Notes: generated by a model from the letters alone, not told the origin. Counted from the first letter of the stretch, positions 24,850-33,657 are shown. The stretch: 64,000 nt of DNA from CBDAPI01 sp964565865 (GCA_964565865.1 CAZMGM010000004.1:1-64000); one strand, 5' to 3'. A program made the numbers and translations.

Positions 24850-25611
24850 CTATTGGTCGATGACAGATACCGGGGTTTTTTCCTCGATTCCCAGCAGCTC
24901 CTTGGCCTTCTCTACACAGGCTACGGCATCGCGGCCGTAACCGTCGGCCTTCATCTCTTTGGCCATCTCAACGGACAGGGCCGCACCGCCGGCCATCAGC
25001 TTGATCCGATCTCGCAGGCCGGCCTCTTTAAAGGCCTTGTGGTTTCGGCCAATGTTCTCCATGGTCGTTGTCAGCAGAGCTGACATGCCCACTATGTCGG
25101 CATCGTGCTCCCTCACGGCCTCGATGAACTCCTCGGCTTTAGTGTCTACGCCCAAATCGTGAACCTCGAATCCGGCTCCCCGTAGCATCATTGTGCACAG
25201 GTTCTTTCCGATGTCGTGCAGATCCCCTTTTACCGTGCCCATGATCACTCTCCCGAGGGGCTCGATTTCGGAGGCGGAAAGAATGGGTTCCAGGTGGGTC
25301 ATCCCGGCCTTCATGGCACGGGCCGCAACCAGTACCTCCGGGACAAAAATGACATTGTCCCGAAATTTGACGCCTACGACCGACATACCTCCAATGAGCC
25401 CGTCGTCCAAAATTGTCTCAGCGTTCATACCGCTGTCCAGGGCCTCTCTGGTCAACCGGTCAACCTCATGTTGATCTCCGACAATCACCCCGTAGGCCAT
25501 GTCTTGCAGGATGCCCCTCGCGTTTTCCAGTACCCCGCGAATACGCAGGTTTTCCTCGGGTTTCGTCACCCATTCAAGCTCTTTGTTCAGCCCTTCGTTC
25601 ACTATTGCCAT
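24850..25611 (-). CDS. Methyltransferase cognate corrinoid protein A
   Basis: A 253-residue B12 protein of the MtaC/MtbC/MttC type, which carries a methyl group on cobalt between a substrate methyltransferase and an acceptor methyltransferase. It has an N-terminal helical cap (B12-binding_2, about residues 5-105, ending F-R-D-N-V-I-F-V-P-E-V-L-V-A-A-R) and a Rossmann B12-binding domain with D130-L-H132-D-I-G, in which His132 is the lower cobalt ligand. A conserved S-A-L-L-T-T-T-M follows. An AAGG element precedes the ATG. It follows the UroD-type gene by about 100 bp. Its paralogue at 29919 is roughly 60% identical by eye. Confidence 0.92.
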   Translation of the reverse strand: MAIVNEGLNKELEWVTKPEENLRIRGVLENARGILQDMAYGVIVGDQHEVDRLTREALDSGMNAETILDDGLIGGMSVVGVKFRDNVIFVPEVLVAARAMKAGMTHLEPILSASEIEPLGRVIMGTVKGDLHDIGKNLCTMMLRGAGFEVHDLGVDTKAEEFIEAVREHDADIVGMSALLTTTMENIGRNHKAFKEAGLRDRIKLMAGGAALSVEMAKEMKADGYGRDAVACVEKAKELLGIEEKTPVSVIDQ

Positions 25612-25710
25612 CTGTGCCTTATTGCTTACTTCAATGAATCGAGGTCGTTAGTGTTCAACAATGGTGATGGGGGAGACTAGTCAATGTTGAGAGCGTAAAA
25701 TCTACAGTTC

Positions 25711-26841
25711 TTACTGGAGAGAAATCGGGTATTTCCCATACCGAAAAGTAGCTTCTAGCATCGCCGCATAGTTGTCAATGGGGACATACTCCGGAACCGA
25801 ATTACCGGAGGAGACACAATACCCACCACCCGGCCCCAGATCACGAATCCTGGTCCGAACCTCGTCCTCGACCTCCCCGGGGGTCCCTTTGGTCAAGGTG
25901 TACTGCAGATCGATGTTGCCTAAAAGGGCGATCCGATCTCCGTACTTGGCTTTTATCTCGTTAATATCGTGGGCCTGCTTTTCAACTGGATGCCAACCGT
26001 TGATCCCCATGTCAATCAGGTCCTCGATGACCATCGAGATATCCCCGTCGGTGTGATAGATAAAGGGCTTGTCCGCTGCCTTGGCCATCTCACACATAGT
26101 ACGGTAGCAGGGAAACGCATACTTCCGGTAGTGATCTGGATGAACGAGCGGACCACCCTTCCCTGACAGATCGTCGGCATGAAAGCTCATACCCACGGCG
26201 GGGTGGTCCATGGCCACCTGCATCGCCCGTTGCTGTAGGGGCACGATTTTGTCATACATCATTTCGATGAATTCGGGGTCGTCGATGTAGGCCAGCATGA
26301 ACGTCTCCATGCCCAGCATGAACCAGACGCCGGTAAAAATCTTGCCGATGACAACGGCGATCTTCATGTCGTCCGGGAGTAGCGCCCCAACCTCGTCCAG
26401 GACGGAAAAGTCCAGGTCGTCAGGATTGGGCCAGGGATAAGCGTCGAACTCTTCTCTGGTGCTGATGATTCCCTTGTGCATTTCCGCCCAGTGGCGTTCT
26501 GTGTAGGCTTCGAGAGTGGCCTTGCTCATGGCCTGTGTGGTAATCGCCAGGCCGGTTACCTTGTCGAGTTCGCTCGGGGTGTCGTCGACTGTGTGGTAGT
26601 TCAGTACGGACAGAGATACGGGATAGGCGTCGTATCCGGCCGTCCTATAAAACTGGATTTCATCTTCGTGCCCTTTGAGAGGGCGGCCCATGAACTGCTG
26701 CTTGATTTCCGGTTCTATGCCCATCTCAAAAATGGGCACATAATCCGGCTCCTGGTGAGAGATCGTCGCCTTGACCCTCTCAAAGTCCGTTTTCCGATCA
26801 CCCTTGGCAGCTATGGCTCGTTCTACGGACTCCGGAATCAT
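25711..26841 (-). CDS. Uroporphyrinogen decarboxylase-superfamily methyltransferase A
   Basis: A 376-residue UroD-fold (TIM barrel) protein. In this context it is expected to move a methyl group to or from the corrinoid protein encoded next. Family features are V-K-A-T-I-S-H-Q-E-P-D-Y-V-P-I-F-E near the start, F-I-Y-H-T-D-G-D-I-S-M-V-I-E-D-L, GINGWHPVEKQAHDI and I-A-L-L-G-N-I-D. Unlike the paralogue at 31848 it lacks the His-x-Cys zinc signature, having H-T-D there; a late Cys occurs in G-G-G-Y-C-V-S-S-G-N. It may therefore differ in metal site or role. A strong AGGAGGT ribosome-binding site precedes the ATG. Confidence 0.85.
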   Translation of the reverse strand: MIPESVERAIAAKGDRKTDFERVKATISHQEPDYVPIFEMGIEPEIKQQFMGRPLKGHEDEIQFYRTAGYDAYPVSLSVLNYHTVDDTPSELDKVTGLAITTQAMSKATLEAYTERHWAEMHKGIISTREEFDAYPWPNPDDLDFSVLDEVGALLPDDMKIAVVIGKIFTGVWFMLGMETFMLAYIDDPEFIEMMYDKIVPLQQRAMQVAMDHPAVGMSFHADDLSGKGGPLVHPDHYRKYAFPCYRTMCEMAKAADKPFIYHTDGDISMVIEDLIDMGINGWHPVEKQAHDINEIKAKYGDRIALLGNIDLQYTLTKGTPGEVEDEVRTRIRDLGPGGGYCVSSGNSVPEYVPIDNYAAMLEATFRYGKYPISLQ

Positions 26842-27089
26842 AATCTACCTCCTATTCCGGAGATTAGCGTGGCTGTGTTACCGAGTCAAGCTCGTCTCTC
26901 TCAACCTCCCTCTCTGGCGGCGCTGCGGACTCTGCTCAAAACCCACGGTAGCATCAGTTCCCCTCTGGCAAAAGCTCGAATTCCGGCAAACAGTTCTGGT
27001 CCAAACAAGTCCAAGCAGCGGCAGAGAAGCAATCCGACGCGCTTTCGTTTATCATAGCCCCTCGTGACTCGAATTTGGAGAAGGAGACT

Positions 27090-27842
27090 ATGAGAGAAAA
27101 CCGGGCAAAACGAAAACTAAATGACGGCGAGGTGGTGACAATTCTGCAGGGTGATGGCACCGCCGATATGATCGATTTCGTGGGGCAGCTGGGCGTGGAT
27201 GGAGTCTGGCTGGAGGGTGAGCATGGTGCTCTCAGCTGGGAACAAATCGGTAACCGCTCGCGCGCCTGTGACCTGTGGGGGATGACCTCCGTTACCCGCG
27301 TGAACAAGAACGATGAAGGGCTGATCATGCGCACCCTGGACCGGGGCAGCATGGGCGTGGTAGTTCCTCACGTAAACAGTCGAATAGCCGCCCGGCAGGT
27401 GGTGCAGGCCGCCAAGTATGCTCCCGTCGGGTTACGGGGAATGTTCGGGGGACGTCAGTCCTACGGTGTTGAGAACTACTTTCGGCAGGCCAACGACCAG
27501 ACTCTGGTGGTGGTGCTGATCGAGGAGCTGGAAGCGGTTCAGAACCTGGCAGAGATCCTGACCGTCGAGCATATCGATGTCTTTTTAGTGGCACCTTCAG
27601 ATCTGGCCCAAACTATGGGGCATATCGGAAACCATCAGCACCCCGAAGTTCAGGCAACGGTCGATAGTGCTCTGGCTCAGATTGTCGCTGCGGGGAAAAA
27701 TGCCGGGACACTAGTTTCTGACGAGACAGTAGAACGATATGTCGCTGCTGGAGTGAGCTTCCTCCTCACGCCCTGGAACCTGTGGGTGGCAAAAGGTGCA
27801 CGGGCATTTCTCGAAAAGGTCCGATCAGCCGCTGCTTCGTAA
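27090..27842 (+). CDS. HpcH/HpaI family aldolase, second copy
   Basis: A 250-residue metal-dependent aldolase-family protein, distantly related to the one at 13763. It has G-V-D-G-V-W-L-E-G-E-H-G-A-L-S, T-R-V-N-K-N-D for the substrate Arg, M-G-V-V-V-P-H-V-N-S, G-L-R-G-M-F-G-G-R, the metal-ligand Glu in L-I-E-E-L-E-A-V-Q-N-L, and D in V-A-P-S-D-L-A-Q-T-M-G. The ATG at 27090 has a GGAGAAGGAGA ribosome-binding site; the TTG at 27075 lies before that site and is less likely. It is transcribed opposite to the corrinoid genes on either side, so its membership in that pathway is a guess from position. Confidence 0.85.
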   Translation: MRENRAKRKLNDGEVVTILQGDGTADMIDFVGQLGVDGVWLEGEHGALSWEQIGNRSRACDLWGMTSVTRVNKNDEGLIMRTLDRGSMGVVVPHVNSRIAARQVVQAAKYAPVGLRGMFGGRQSYGVENYFRQANDQTLVVVLIEELEAVQNLAEILTVEHIDVFLVAPSDLAQTMGHIGNHQHPEVQATVDSALAQIVAAGKNAGTLVSDETVERYVAAGVSFLLTPWNLWVAKGARAFLEKVRSAAAS

Positions 27843-27916
27843 GCGCTCGCCTGATCAAAAAAGATTGGAAGACGGCCTGGGGCCAGGAGGAGTTGCCGGG
27901 GGCCGACTTTACGGGC

Positions 27917-29542
27917 TCATTGGATTTGGGACTTGGTGCTGGGCTGGAACATGCACCCCTCCACGAAAATATCAAAGAAATCCTCCGTGGTCTCCAGTTC
28001 GATGTGTTCGATCTCTTTCGCCGTCTTTTCTACCCACTGACGCAGGTCCTTCGACAGCAGCATGAGCGTGGCCCCCTGCAGAGCAGCATTGCCGACCTTC
28101 ACTATTTTCTCCTGGGAAACATCAGGGATAAAGCCGATTCTGCGGGCACTCTTCACGTCGATGTAATTGGCGAATCCCCCGGCCAGATAGACTTTGCTAA
28201 TTTCTTCCACGGCCACGCCGAAGCGGCGGCGCACGATGTGCTGCCCACAGAAGTTAGCTGCCTTGGCCTGGGCCAGAGCGCTGATGTCGGCCCTTGAAAG
28301 GGACATCCCCTGGCCCGGAACAAATTCAAAGGCCTGACGATTGTCCGTAAAGACGCCCAACTTAGTCATGGAGCCGGTGCGCCGCAGCTCCGCCAGCAGA
28401 TCGATCAGACCAGAGCCGCAGATTCCCAGAGGAGGGGCGTCCCCGATGGTGCGCCATTTCACATTGCCGTCCTCGAGCTTGACTGACTCAACTGCCCCTT
28501 CATAGCCGGGCATGCCATAGGTGATTTCCCCGCCCTCGAAAGCCGGGCCCGCTGGACAGGAGGCTGCCATCATGCGGTTTCGGTTGCCCACCACGATCTC
28601 CGTGTTGGTTCCCACATCGATGAGCATGACCTCGTCGTTTTCCCGGTCCATGCCAATCGCCAAAAGGTCCGCCGCCAAGTCGGCCCCCACGTGAGAAGCG
28701 ATCAAAGGCCCGCCGTAGATGTTGCCCTTGGGAAAAATTCTGAGGCCCAAATCACGGGCCTGCACATTGAGGGCAGTCGTGTCCCTTTTTCCGTCAAGCA
28801 TTTCGTGTTCGGTGACCGACTTATAGGGCTTCTCGCCGATGGACTGGACATCGAAGCCAAACAGGATATCCCGCATTGTGGAGTTGCCTACCACGACCAT
28901 CTCGTAAATCTGCCTCCTGGGGATTCCCGTTCGCTGACACATCTCCCGAATCTCAAAGTTCAACCCGGACAGGATCGCCTGCTGTAGTTCACCGTGGAAC
29001 TGGGTTCCGTCATAGGAGATGCGGTTCATGATGTCGCTTCCACCGAAGCGCTGAGGGTTTTCAAAAGAATTTGTGTGTAGCACGTCACCATTCTTCAAGT
29101 CGACCACATTAAAGACGACCGTGGTGGTTCCCAGGTCAACCGCTAGCCCTAAAAGGTTGCCCCGATATCGATCGATTCGAGTCTCCCGATCGTAGACATC
29201 GCCGTTGCTTCGTCTTATGAGAGGGTCGACTCTTACCTGGCGATGAATCGAGTCACTGAGGATCTTGGGTTCCCTTCGCAGCAGGGAGAATTCGACGTCG
29301 GCGTCGGGATTCTTCACCCGAGCCTGACAGGCAAGCCGGTAGTTCCCACGCAGGAAGCTCTCTGCGTGGGTGGGTTCGCAAAGGGCTTCCATTCCCTGCC
29401 CGATCTGGACCACGCATTCATGACACTCACCACTGCGTCCACAGGAGGTAGGCACTCGAACCTCCAGCTCGTCGGCGTAATCAAAAATGGTTCGATTGAC
29501 GACCAGCTTCAGCTCCTGGTCATCGTGTCGGATTCGAGACAT
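27917..29542 (-). CDS. Corrinoid activation protein (RACo-type, [2Fe-2S] plus ASKHA ATPase)
   Basis: A 541-residue reductive activator that uses ATP and an Fe-S cluster to return accidentally oxidised Co(II) corrinoid protein to Co(I). The N-terminal ferredoxin-like domain carries C34-x5-C40-x2-C43 and C72. The ASKHA ATPase region (DUF4445) begins LAVDLGTTTVVFNVVDL and continues N-P-Q-R-F-G-G-S-D-I-M-N-R-I, M-L-I-D-V-G-T-N-T-E-I and G-I-C-G-S-G-L-I-D-L-L-A-E-L. A GGAG site precedes the ATG. One activator is present for two corrinoid proteins, so it probably serves both. Confidence 0.92.
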   Translation of the reverse strand: MSRIRHDDQELKLVVNRTIFDYADELEVRVPTSCGRSGECHECVVQIGQGMEALCEPTHAESFLRGNYRLACQARVKNPDADVEFSLLRREPKILSDSIHRQVRVDPLIRRSNGDVYDRETRIDRYRGNLLGLAVDLGTTTVVFNVVDLKNGDVLHTNSFENPQRFGGSDIMNRISYDGTQFHGELQQAILSGLNFEIREMCQRTGIPRRQIYEMVVVGNSTMRDILFGFDVQSIGEKPYKSVTEHEMLDGKRDTTALNVQARDLGLRIFPKGNIYGGPLIASHVGADLAADLLAIGMDRENDEVMLIDVGTNTEIVVGNRNRMMAASCPAGPAFEGGEITYGMPGYEGAVESVKLEDGNVKWRTIGDAPPLGICGSGLIDLLAELRRTGSMTKLGVFTDNRQAFEFVPGQGMSLSRADISALAQAKAANFCGQHIVRRRFGVAVEEISKVYLAGGFANYIDVKSARRIGFIPDVSQEKIVKVGNAALQGATLMLLSKDLRQWVEKTAKEIEHIELETTEDFFDIFVEGCMFQPSTKSQIQ

Positions 29543-29593
29543 GGCTCCGTAGCTCCCTTAAACAAACGTCCGCTTATTTATAAAAGAGAGTAC

Positions 29594-29845
29594 TTACTCT
29601 ACTTCCCAGGCACTCCGGTAGTCTAACTTGTCGCTGCCGGTGCAGATGGCCAACTGGTCGCGGCCGTCCTCGTAGCGCTGGTAGCGGCAGCCAAAGCGGG
29701 CGGTGCAGCGGTCATCCTTGTTCTTGTAGGGACAGCGCCACTGTGAAACTTCGTTGGCGGTTTGGCCGATGTCCTGGTAGATCTCCCACAAGCGGTCGAG
29801 ACTTCTCTGCAACTTTGCTTTGTCAGTTTGCGCATTGGAAGACAT
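29594..29845 (-). CDS. Small four-cysteine protein between the corrinoid protein and its activator
   Basis: An 83-residue protein that I do not recognise. An N-terminal amphipathic helix (about residues 8-35) precedes a compact region with C38-x8-C47-x5-C53-x14-C68, rich in Arg, Asp and Tyr. Four cysteines at these spacings could bind an Fe-S cluster or zinc. A GGGAG ribosome-binding site stands 8 nt before the ATG. It lies 51 bp ahead of the activator gene and 73 bp after corrinoid gene B, so it is very likely in the same transcript. A role in cobalt reduction or activator docking is an inference only. Confidence 0.65.
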   Translation of the reverse strand: MSSNAQTDKAKLQRSLDRLWEIYQDIGQTANEVSQWRCPYKNKDDRCTARFGCRYQRYEDGRDQLAICTGSDKLDYRSAWEVE

Positions 29846-29918
29846 CGGACGACTCCCGTCTTTCGGGTATTCAGTGTGCCGGTAACAGCACTAGTATTCT
29901 ACCAGCCGTGGTCCGAAG

Positions 29919-30716
29919 TTATTCCTCAACCGAGGAGCCGGCCGTTGCTTCTTGTGGAGGGGCAACAGGCGAGGACGCAGATTTGTCCTGGATACCTAAC
30001 AGCTGTTTGGTCTTTTCCACGCAGGCAATCGCATCCTTGCCGTAGCCGTCCGCTCCCATATCGTCCGCGAATTCCTGGGTGACAGGGGCTCCTCCGACCA
30101 TGGTCTTGACCCTGCTCTGGAGCCCCGCTTCTTCAAAAGCCTGGATGGTCTTCCCCATGTTGGGCATGGTAGTGGTCAGCAAGGCCGACATTCCCACCAC
30201 CTGTGCACCGTGCTCCATGACCGCGTCGATGAACTCGTCGGGCTTCGTATCCACTCCCAGATCCTCAACCGTGAAGCCGGACCCACGCAGCATCATGATG
30301 CACAGGTTCTTGCCAATATCGTGAAGGTCGCCCTTGACTGTCCCCATGATTACAGTACCCAACGGAGGGAGGTCAGAGGCCGAGAGAATAGGCTCCAGGT
30401 GGGCCATGCCAGCCTTCATAGCTCGAGCTGAGATCAGAACCTCGGGAACAAAAATGATGTTGTCTCGAAACTTGACACCGACCAGAGCCATCCCCGCAAT
30501 GAGCCCGTCATCCAGCACAGTACTTGCCTCAAAACCCTCGTCTAGGGCCTGTTTGCTCAACCGGTCCACATCGTGCTGATTGCCTACGATGAGGGCGTAG
30601 CTGATGTCCTGCATTAGTGGATCTGCCCCTTCGAAAGTCGTACTGATCCGTTGCAACTCGTTGGGCCGGGTCACATGAACCAGCTCCTTAATGAGACCCT
30701 CATTTACGATCGGCAT
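29919..30716 (-). CDS. Methyltransferase cognate corrinoid protein B
   Basis: A 265-residue paralogue of the protein at 24850 with the same two-domain layout. The cobalt-ligand motif is D-L-H132-D-I-G, with M-G-T-V-K-G before it, S-A-L-L-T-T-T-M after it and G-G-A-P-V-T in the last sheet. Its C-terminal tail is extended by about 20 residues (S-A-S-S-P-V-A-P-P-Q-E-A), probably disordered. The ATG at 30716 is chosen because AAGGAGAAG lies directly upstream; an in-frame GTG at 30731 is upstream of that site. It follows the pterin-binding methyltransferase gene by 50 bp, so its likely partner is that enzyme. Confidence 0.92.
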   Translation of the reverse strand: MPIVNEGLIKELVHVTRPNELQRISTTFEGADPLMQDISYALIVGNQHDVDRLSKQALDEGFEASTVLDDGLIAGMALVGVKFRDNIIFVPEVLISARAMKAGMAHLEPILSASDLPPLGTVIMGTVKGDLHDIGKNLCIMMLRGSGFTVEDLGVDTKPDEFIDAVMEHGAQVVGMSALLTTTMPNMGKTIQAFEEAGLQSRVKTMVGGAPVTQEFADDMGADGYGKDAIACVEKTKQLLGIQDKSASSPVAPPQEATAGSSVEE

Positions 30717-30766
30717 TCTCTTCTCCTTCACAGCCGGCCGTTAGCCTCGGCCGCTTTCCCAGCCTC

Positions 30767-31810
30767 TCACGATTCCAGGCGCCCGTCCCTCCAGGCCTGT
30801 ATGTAGTTGACGCAGAATTCGTCTTGGCCCAGTAAAACCTCGCGGGCCAAACGGATCCCCTTCGACTCGATGTCCAGATCCAGGATCGCTTCGATGTCGC
30901 ACTGAACCGGATCGATGATGCCACTGTCAATTCCTGCTTCCAGACTCAGGTGAATGAACGCTAGATTGATCAGCTTTCTCTGGGGCAGTCCAAAGGAAAC
31001 ATTGCTTAGCCCACCCGTTATATGAACTTCGGGCCCGTAAAGCTCCCGCATCTCGGTCACGGCATCCAGGTAATGCTGGCCGTAATCGGCAGCCACCGAG
31101 ATCGGAAATACCAGGCCGTCGATGTACACGTCGTCCAGCTGAATCCCTCTGGCTTCTACCATATCCATCAGCTGCTTCACGTTGGCTACCCTTTCAGCCG
31201 CGTCGGAAGGCATGCCCTCAGCTCCCGCCGCAGTCACGATGATCCTGGCGTTGTATTGTTCTACCAGATCCAGGGTCTGTGGTCGCTCCAAGGCCAGAGA
31301 GTTCAGCATGGGCCGACCGGCCCGGCCGTCGTATTGAGCCAGACCTGCTTCAATGATCTCGGCATTGGAAGAGTCCACGCTGAGCGGAATCGGAGACACC
31401 TCCTGAACGGTCCTGACCAGCCACTCCATGGCCCGTTTCTGGACATCTACCCGATAGGACACTTCGTCTACGTTCAAATCCAGAAAGTGGGCTCCCGCAT
31501 CAACCTGTCGTCTGACGCCGTAGTGTACGTAGTCCTTCGCCTGCGCCTGATCGTCGGGGTCGTCACTGAGCCCCTTGTTCACCGCAATCATGTAGTGCTT
31601 GACATGACCTTGCTGATAGGGCTGAGTCTCTTTGTAGCTCTCGGGAATGGGCATGAGGCGCCTCTCCCCCGACTCCCCGCGAAACAGAACGGCTTCCGTC
31701 CCATCTTCGAGGGTGGTCACACGGATCCCCTTCACCAAGACGACCCGAGTGGCGTGGATGTTTTCTCCAATAATGACAAAATCCCGGGCCGATTCAACGA
31801 TTCTTGGCAT
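30767..31810 (-). CDS. Pterin-binding methyltransferase (MeTr/AcsE-like, DHPS fold)
   Basis: A 347-residue TIM-barrel protein of the dihydropteroate-synthase/methyltetrahydrofolate methyltransferase superfamily. It opens F-V-I-I-G-E-N-I-H-A-T-R, then has G-A-H-F-L-D-L-N-V-D-E-V, I-P-L-S-V-D-S-S-N-A-E-I, P-M-L-N-S-L-A-L-E-R and V-H-I-T-G-G-L-S-N-V-S-F-G-L-P. These match the pterin-binding strands of MeTr, CmuB-like and MtvA-like enzymes. The expected reaction is methyl transfer between the corrinoid protein and tetrahydrofolate. The surrounding MetF/MetV genes make methyl-THF the likely product. It has no clear ribosome-binding site. Confidence 0.88.
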   Translation of the reverse strand: MPRIVESARDFVIIGENIHATRVVLVKGIRVTTLEDGTEAVLFRGESGERRLMPIPESYKETQPYQQGHVKHYMIAVNKGLSDDPDDQAQAKDYVHYGVRRQVDAGAHFLDLNVDEVSYRVDVQKRAMEWLVRTVQEVSPIPLSVDSSNAEIIEAGLAQYDGRAGRPMLNSLALERPQTLDLVEQYNARIIVTAAGAEGMPSDAAERVANVKQLMDMVEARGIQLDDVYIDGLVFPISVAADYGQHYLDAVTEMRELYGPEVHITGGLSNVSFGLPQRKLINLAFIHLSLEAGIDSGIIDPVQCDIEAILDLDIESKGIRLAREVLLGQDEFCVNYIQAWRDGRLES

Positions 31811-31847
31811 GACGAAGACGATCTAAGTGATTACTTTACTTAGGAAA

Positions 31848-32885
31848 TCAGTTGGAGTGTTTTTTGCACCATTCTTTGACAGACTTGGGTATCTCGAGCA
31901 GATTTTCGAGTCTGGTTGCCAGGGGAATGGCACATTCGGGAGCGATCAAATTTACCCCGGCATCCATGCATGCATTGACCGCCTCACGCACTTCTTCGGG
32001 TCCGCGAGCATAGAGCAGCTCGGGATTATTGAGGTTCCCCACCAGCTGGATCCGTCCGTCCGCAATCTCCATGGCCTTCTTCGGATCGTTTTTGGAGTCG
32101 AAATGGAAACAGGCCATCCCTGTCTGGGCGATGAAATCCAATCGGTCAAGAGTAGCCCCGCAAATGTGCAGGATGAGCGGGCATGGGATCCGCTCCACTA
32201 TTTCCTTATGGAGTTCCAGCAGAAACTTCCGGTAATACTCTCCACTCACGAGATCTCCGGTTGCGTGATCCGGAAAAGTAAGAGCATCGGCTCCGGCTTC
32301 GATTTGTGCATTGGAGAACAGAACCGAGATTTCCGTGAGGCGCTCCAGGCACTGCATGGTCCTACCCGGATCATCAATGCTCATGAGCAGAAACTGCTCG
32401 ACTCCGAAGACGTGGTAGGCAAGTGTCCAGGGCCCCATCGCTTTCCCGATAATGGCAGCTTCGTCCCCGTACTCCTTCTTTAAAATAGACAGACAGTCAA
32501 GCACGCAGCGATTGTCCGGGTGGGTCAGAAAATCCTTGGGGATGTGAACGTCTTCCGGTCCTTCCCAGATGGGCTTGTACATGCGTACGGTGGGCCAGTT
32601 GTCTTTTACTTCCCATTGCATTTCACAACCCAGGGCCGAGGATTCTTGAATGATGGTGAAGACCGGCATAATGCTGTCGAAACCTAGCTCGGTGTACCCC
32701 GTTGCGGCCAGTCGGGCATTCAATTCGGGATCTCGGCAGGCGTCCGGAAACGGAGCGCCCACCAAGTCCATCAACTCGACGGTAGCCACATTCGTAGGAT
32801 TGGATATGGGCGGCCTGTCAACTGGTTTGCCAGCCAGAGCATTGAGAACCCGGTCTCGAGGTTTCATTGTTTCAAGAAAAGCCAT
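31848..32885 (-). CDS. Uroporphyrinogen decarboxylase-superfamily methyltransferase B (MtaA/MtbA-like zinc site)
   Basis: A 345-residue UroD-fold methyltransferase. It has the zinc signature of the MtaA/MtbA/CmuA group: H240-x-C242 in L-I-L-H-I-C-G-A-T and C318 in A-P-E-C-A-I-P. The N-terminus K-P-R-D-R-V-L-N-A-L-A-G-K-P-V-D-R-P-P is typical. In known members the zinc activates a thiol or other acceptor or donor; here it should exchange methyl with a corrinoid protein. A GAGGAG site lies 9 nt before the ATG, within a short palindrome (AGGAGTAACTCCT). The gene is followed by the pterin-binding methyltransferase. Confidence 0.88.
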   Translation of the reverse strand: MAFLETMKPRDRVLNALAGKPVDRPPISNPTNVATVELMDLVGAPFPDACRDPELNARLAATGYTELGFDSIMPVFTIIQESSALGCEMQWEVKDNWPTVRMYKPIWEGPEDVHIPKDFLTHPDNRCVLDCLSILKKEYGDEAAIIGKAMGPWTLAYHVFGVEQFLLMSIDDPGRTMQCLERLTEISVLFSNAQIEAGADALTFPDHATGDLVSGEYYRKFLLELHKEIVERIPCPLILHICGATLDRLDFIAQTGMACFHFDSKNDPKKAMEIADGRIQLVGNLNNPELLYARGPEEVREAVNACMDAGVNLIAPECAIPLATRLENLLEIPKSVKEWCKKHSN

Positions 32886-32937
32886 TAGGAGTTACTCCTC
32901 AACAATTGGCATCGTGGCGAACCAGTGGAGCCAATGA

Positions 32938-33615
32938 TCACATGGGGCTGAATCCAGCGGTTCCGGTTGTCAGCTGTCCCCGCATGGCTGACTCCTCCAG
33001 CATTGTTTCCACCGCGCTGATGTTGCGCGAGTAGGGGAGCAGAAGCCTGAGTAATTCATCGTGGCGTTGTCCGCACTCAAACGCAACCAGATTCTCTCCT
33101 GCTTTCTCCATTTCGCCGTAACGGATGAAGCCTGCCTGCAGGGCCGGAAGTCGCCAGGGAATTTTTTCCGGATCGCCGGCGGCAGAAATCCGATAAACCC
33201 AGCGGTCACCCTGGCCACTGCCCTCAACGTTGATCGTCAGGTCAGTTTTGGTGTCAGGTATCGACAGCGGCCCTTCAGGATGCCTGTAGTCGGGCGATTT
33301 CTCGACTGCCTGGGCCAGCAGGAACTTGAGGGGTCTGGCATGCTGGGAGCCACACCAGAATCTCGCCTGGTCGTTGGTATCCTCGACCACCTCCAGGCCA
33401 CCCAGCTTGATCAGCTGATCACGAATGTTTCGAATCCGCTTTGTCGCACCGTCCTTCTGGCTATAGGTCCAGACCGTTAGAATGTTGCCTTTCCGGTAAA
33501 GTCCCACCGTAATGTCTTCGAAGTGCGGGTCCATCGAAATCAACTCTAGGCACTTTCCGTACCGCTCGACAACATCAATCACCCGAAGGCTGTGCTCCTC
33601 TCCTGTTTCTACCAT
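32938..33615 (-). CDS. Unrecognised protein of the corrinoid island
   Basis: A 225-residue soluble protein with no family I can name. The N-terminal half (L-R-V-I-D-V-V-E-R-Y-G-K-C-L-E, then D-P-H-F-E-D-I-T-V-G-L-Y) and C-terminal half (A-L-Q-A-G-F-I-R-Y-G-E-M, then L-V-A-F-E-C-G-Q-R-H-D-E-L-L-R) look like two alpha/beta modules. Cysteines occur singly: C-L-E, F-W-C-G-S-Q-H-A-R, F-E-C-G-Q-R-H. The two C-G-Q/S-x-H motifs may be an internal duplication. The ATG at 33615 has GGAGGAG just upstream, which decides the start over 33630. It sits between the PF13769-like gene and methyltransferase B, so it is likely cotranscribed. Confidence 0.6.
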   Translation of the reverse strand: MVETGEEHSLRVIDVVERYGKCLELISMDPHFEDITVGLYRKGNILTVWTYSQKDGATKRIRNIRDQLIKLGGLEVVEDTNDQARFWCGSQHARPLKFLLAQAVEKSPDYRHPEGPLSIPDTKTDLTINVEGSGQGDRWVYRISAAGDPEKIPWRLPALQAGFIRYGEMEKAGENLVAFECGQRHDELLRLLLPYSRNISAVETMLEESAMRGQLTTGTAGFSPM

Positions 33616-33657
33616 AAGGCTCTCCTCCATTTGGATCTGCCTCTACGAGAATCTCTG

